This document shows positions 61,872-64,000 of a stretch of 64,000 bases of DNA, one piece after another. The stretch spans positions 930,001-994,000 of the forward strand of contig OX637623.1 in NCBI GenBank assembly GCA_951802195.1, given 5' to 3'. This stretch comes from Tausonia pullulans. Its lineage: Eukaryota; Basidiomycota; Tremellomycetes; Cystofilobasidiales; Mrakiaceae. The translations under genes were made by a program, and so were the position numbers. The notes beneath the pieces were generated by a model. That model was not told the DNA's origin and made no database searches. It was given only the letters and a program-made list of their open reading frames with translations. Positions within the stretch are counted from its first letter, which is position 1; each line of letters begins with the position of its first letter.

Positions 61872-64000
61872 GCAGGAGAAGGCAGTAAGGAAAGAGGAAG
61901 CAGGGAGGGAGGGCAACAATGGAAAGTCCTGTCCGAGTCGATTCAGTGGTAGGTAGGGGCTGAGCGACGAAAGAGGAGAAAGAGGAGGAACGAGGAAGGA
62001 AGAAAGCACTGACAGCTTCAGGCAAGGACCTCTCGATCAGTTCGAGGCAGCGAGCGGAGAACGAGAGAAATGCGGGGGAGCGAGCAACGAAGAGGGGTCG
62101 CTCCTGCTGTAATGCAAGCTCATGTGAACTCTGGGGAAGGGCCTTCTGTGACAGACTCCGACCCACTCCCTCTATTTTCATGCACGTGCACTGCCTGCCG
62201 GGCCGAATTTCAGGTCGACGGACAGAAAATGGGAGCGGAGTCGGGCAGGTTCCACGCGATAGAATGGCCATGCAGACGCCATTGAACGTGAAACGGCGGC
62301 GACATGGCGTCCCTGTTTGCAGTTTGTAAGCGCGCATACGGCTGACAGAACCGCAATCCCTCTTGATTCTTGCGCATCGAGGGAATTCATGAGGAGGTTT
62401 GCATCATTTCACAGCGGAACTTGCCGTGCGAAGCAATCCGAAATGAGGAGCCTCCCTCGACTCGAGCCACATGCACTCTTATCTCTCGTTTCATCAGAGA
62501 GTTTGAACCTGGCTGAGATGAGTCCCGAGATGCATGCCAACTTACTTGCCATCCCGGCATGGGCAGATCTGAATTGCTTAACTTCTTACAGCTCCTCAAG
62601 AGCGCTTAGGCGAGATGCCTACGATCTAACAGCACACATAACACACAGTTCTGTTAGGCCTAGCTTCCAATTTATCAAAACACCCCCAAAAGCTTCTCAT
62701 TTCCTCTGGCTTTGCCGCCAATGCGCCAACCTATAATTCGTTCGTTTGCTTGGCGCCGCCAAGGTTTTAGGCCGCAAGGACGAGGACCTCGTGGAGAAGA
62801 TCAATGCCGCGAACGTCAAGTTTATATCCCACACCGCCGGAAGTGAATTTGACGCTTTCATTAATAGGTGATAGAGCCACATATCCTCTTTTGGTGACTT
62901 CGTGAGTCTCGACGCTGACTCTGAGAACGCCGCCCATCGTCTTACGCAGGCTGACTCGGACCCAAGGGCGACTACGTTATGGTGATGCTCCCTGCCTTGC
63001 CAGGGACAGCTGCCTGCTGCTCGGGTGCCAAGGTTGAGTTCGAGCTCGTCTACACGACTGTCGAATACAACTTGAGGACGCTTCTTCTTGCTTTCGTGCG
63101 TGCTTGAAGTCGCCCTATCTGACCCACCACCTACCGACCGGTTCAACTTCACTATCGCCTTTGACATCTCCGCCATACCGAAGGACAACACCGCCCTCCT
63201 CCCATGGGTCTTGGAGGAAGTTCTTCGCTCCCACCGGCTGGAAGGAGGCTGCTAGCTCGCCTAGATACAAGAGTTAATGGTTCGGGGAATACAGGGTGAT
63301 CTCGGGAAGATATGATGACCTTGAGATCCACAAGAGCGGTGTCTACTTGGCTGAGAATCCTGTCTTCTAGCTGTAAGTACTGATTTTAGTTGTTTTGGAC
63401 TACTGCCGAGAGTACACGGGCTCCGTTTGTGGTGAAATGAAACGATATTGCATTGATGCGAGGTTGTTTGGGAAGAAGTGTCCACTCCACCCGAAGTTTC
63501 GACCGAGGTTCGTCGCCCCGGCAGTAACAGGAGTTCGTCGTGGCGACCTCAGCTGTACTTGTGACGTGAAGGGTGGTCGACGAGCAGGACGATGGATTCT
63601 TTGATACCGAAGGCCAAGGAGGGTCTGCGCTTATCCGAGGCAGACGCCGCTCTCCCTTTTTTACACATGGCTCACCGCTGATGAATGACTTCGCTGCAAT
63701 TTTCTTCACAAGAACACTTAACTCGCATCTGGGGCGTCAGAATCACAGCAAGGAGAGTCATACAAGTATACTACCGCCAAAAACTAAAGCAGGAAGAAGC
63801 TCGACGCCTGATTCATCGACCAACACAGAACCCATTGCGGCCCAGCCCACCGAGCCGAACCACAAGGGAGCATAGCGACTACAAGGGGGGATGAGAGAGT
63901 CCAAGGAGAGCGGAAGCGAGAGAAAGGCGAAAAGAGGGGGAGAGCGAAAGAGAGAGACGGACGAAAAGGACAGATGTACCGAACGGGGGTAGCGTTCCTC
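61872..64000. other. End of window: promoter of glycosyltransferase gene and unassigned sequence
   Basis: The first 200 bases are the purine-rich (plus strand) leader of the glycosyltransferase. From 62100 to 62740 nothing was recognised. From about 62750 to 63370 there are coding-like pieces on the plus strand (see the separate entry). The last 120 bases are nearly all purine on the plus strand, which may be the leader of a minus-strand gene or the start of a low-complexity tract that continues outside the window. Confidence 0.45.
62755..63370 (+). pseudogene. Coding-like remnants of an unidentified gene
   Basis: Several short plus-strand stretches read like protein: KVLGRKDEDLVEKINAANVK, then GDYVMVMLPALPGTAACCSG and KVEFELVYTTVEYNL, then FNFTIAFDISAIPKDNTALL with PWVLEEVL, and finally WFGEYRVISGRYDDLEIHKS with GVYLAENPVF and a stop near 63370. 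They come in order but I could not join them with ordinary splice sites. The stretch is therefore either an intron-rich gene that I cannot resolve or the decayed remains of one. I do not recognise the family. Confidence 0.35.

Overview
The window looks like nuclear DNA of a basidiomycete fungus, most likely a Pucciniomycotina red-yeast relative (Rhodotorula/Sporidiobolales or a neighbour). The evidence is a GC-rich base composition, very dense short introns (commonly about 50-120 nt, GT-AG, often with a CTGAC or CTAAC branch-point-like motif near the acceptor), pyrimidine-rich tracts before start codons, and a gene set that is wholly eukaryotic and fungal. The lineage is inference from composition and protein flavour, not from a marker comparison. 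I see no rRNA, tRNA, CRISPR array or intact transposon.

Layout. 0-7.6 kb: the tail of an unknown gene, a WBP4-like splicing factor, and a very large intron-rich gene with an F-box-like start and an acidic/basic tail. 7.6-21.3 kb: an NDR kinase (Cbk1/Orb6 type), a secreted exo-polygalacturonase, the proteasome assembly chaperone Nas2, the Rio1 kinase and a Ypk1/Gad8-type AGC kinase with a C2-like N-terminus. 21.8-30 kb: a CSC1/TMEM63-type cation channel and a small Lys-rich unknown. 32-37.5 kb: a sugar transporter convergent with a membrane-anchored glutaredoxin-fold protein that lacks the catalytic cysteine. 37.5-40.3 kb is gene-poor. 40.3-51 kb: Atg11, the PDH component X (E3-binding protein), the Paf1-complex subunit Leo1 and the rRNA modifier Tsr3. 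51.3-55.3 kb: a divergent pair of ribosomal protein genes (uL15/RPL28 and eS6/RPS6). 55.4-61.9 kb: two hydrophilic stress-type proteins (CsbD-like and fungal 'allergen'-like) and a GT90/CAP10-type glycosyltransferase. 62-64 kb: no intact gene, but coding-like pieces.

Most genes are housekeeping or signalling genes, and I see no cluster acting as one pathway. Growth-control themes recur: two AGC kinases, Rio1, Tsr3 and two ribosomal proteins (40S and 60S), Nas2 and Atg11. The polygalacturonase and sugar transporter fit a plant-associated life style.

The most unusual observations are an intron that splits the ATG start codon of RPS6, the cysteine-less glutaredoxin-like membrane protein, a GC-AG intron that restores the conserved end of Nas2, long introns near the 5' ends of both AGC kinase genes, and the unrecognised giant gene at 2-7.4 kb. 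I did not find a clear new multi-gene system. Exon borders were read by eye, so single-intron boundaries may be wrong in places.
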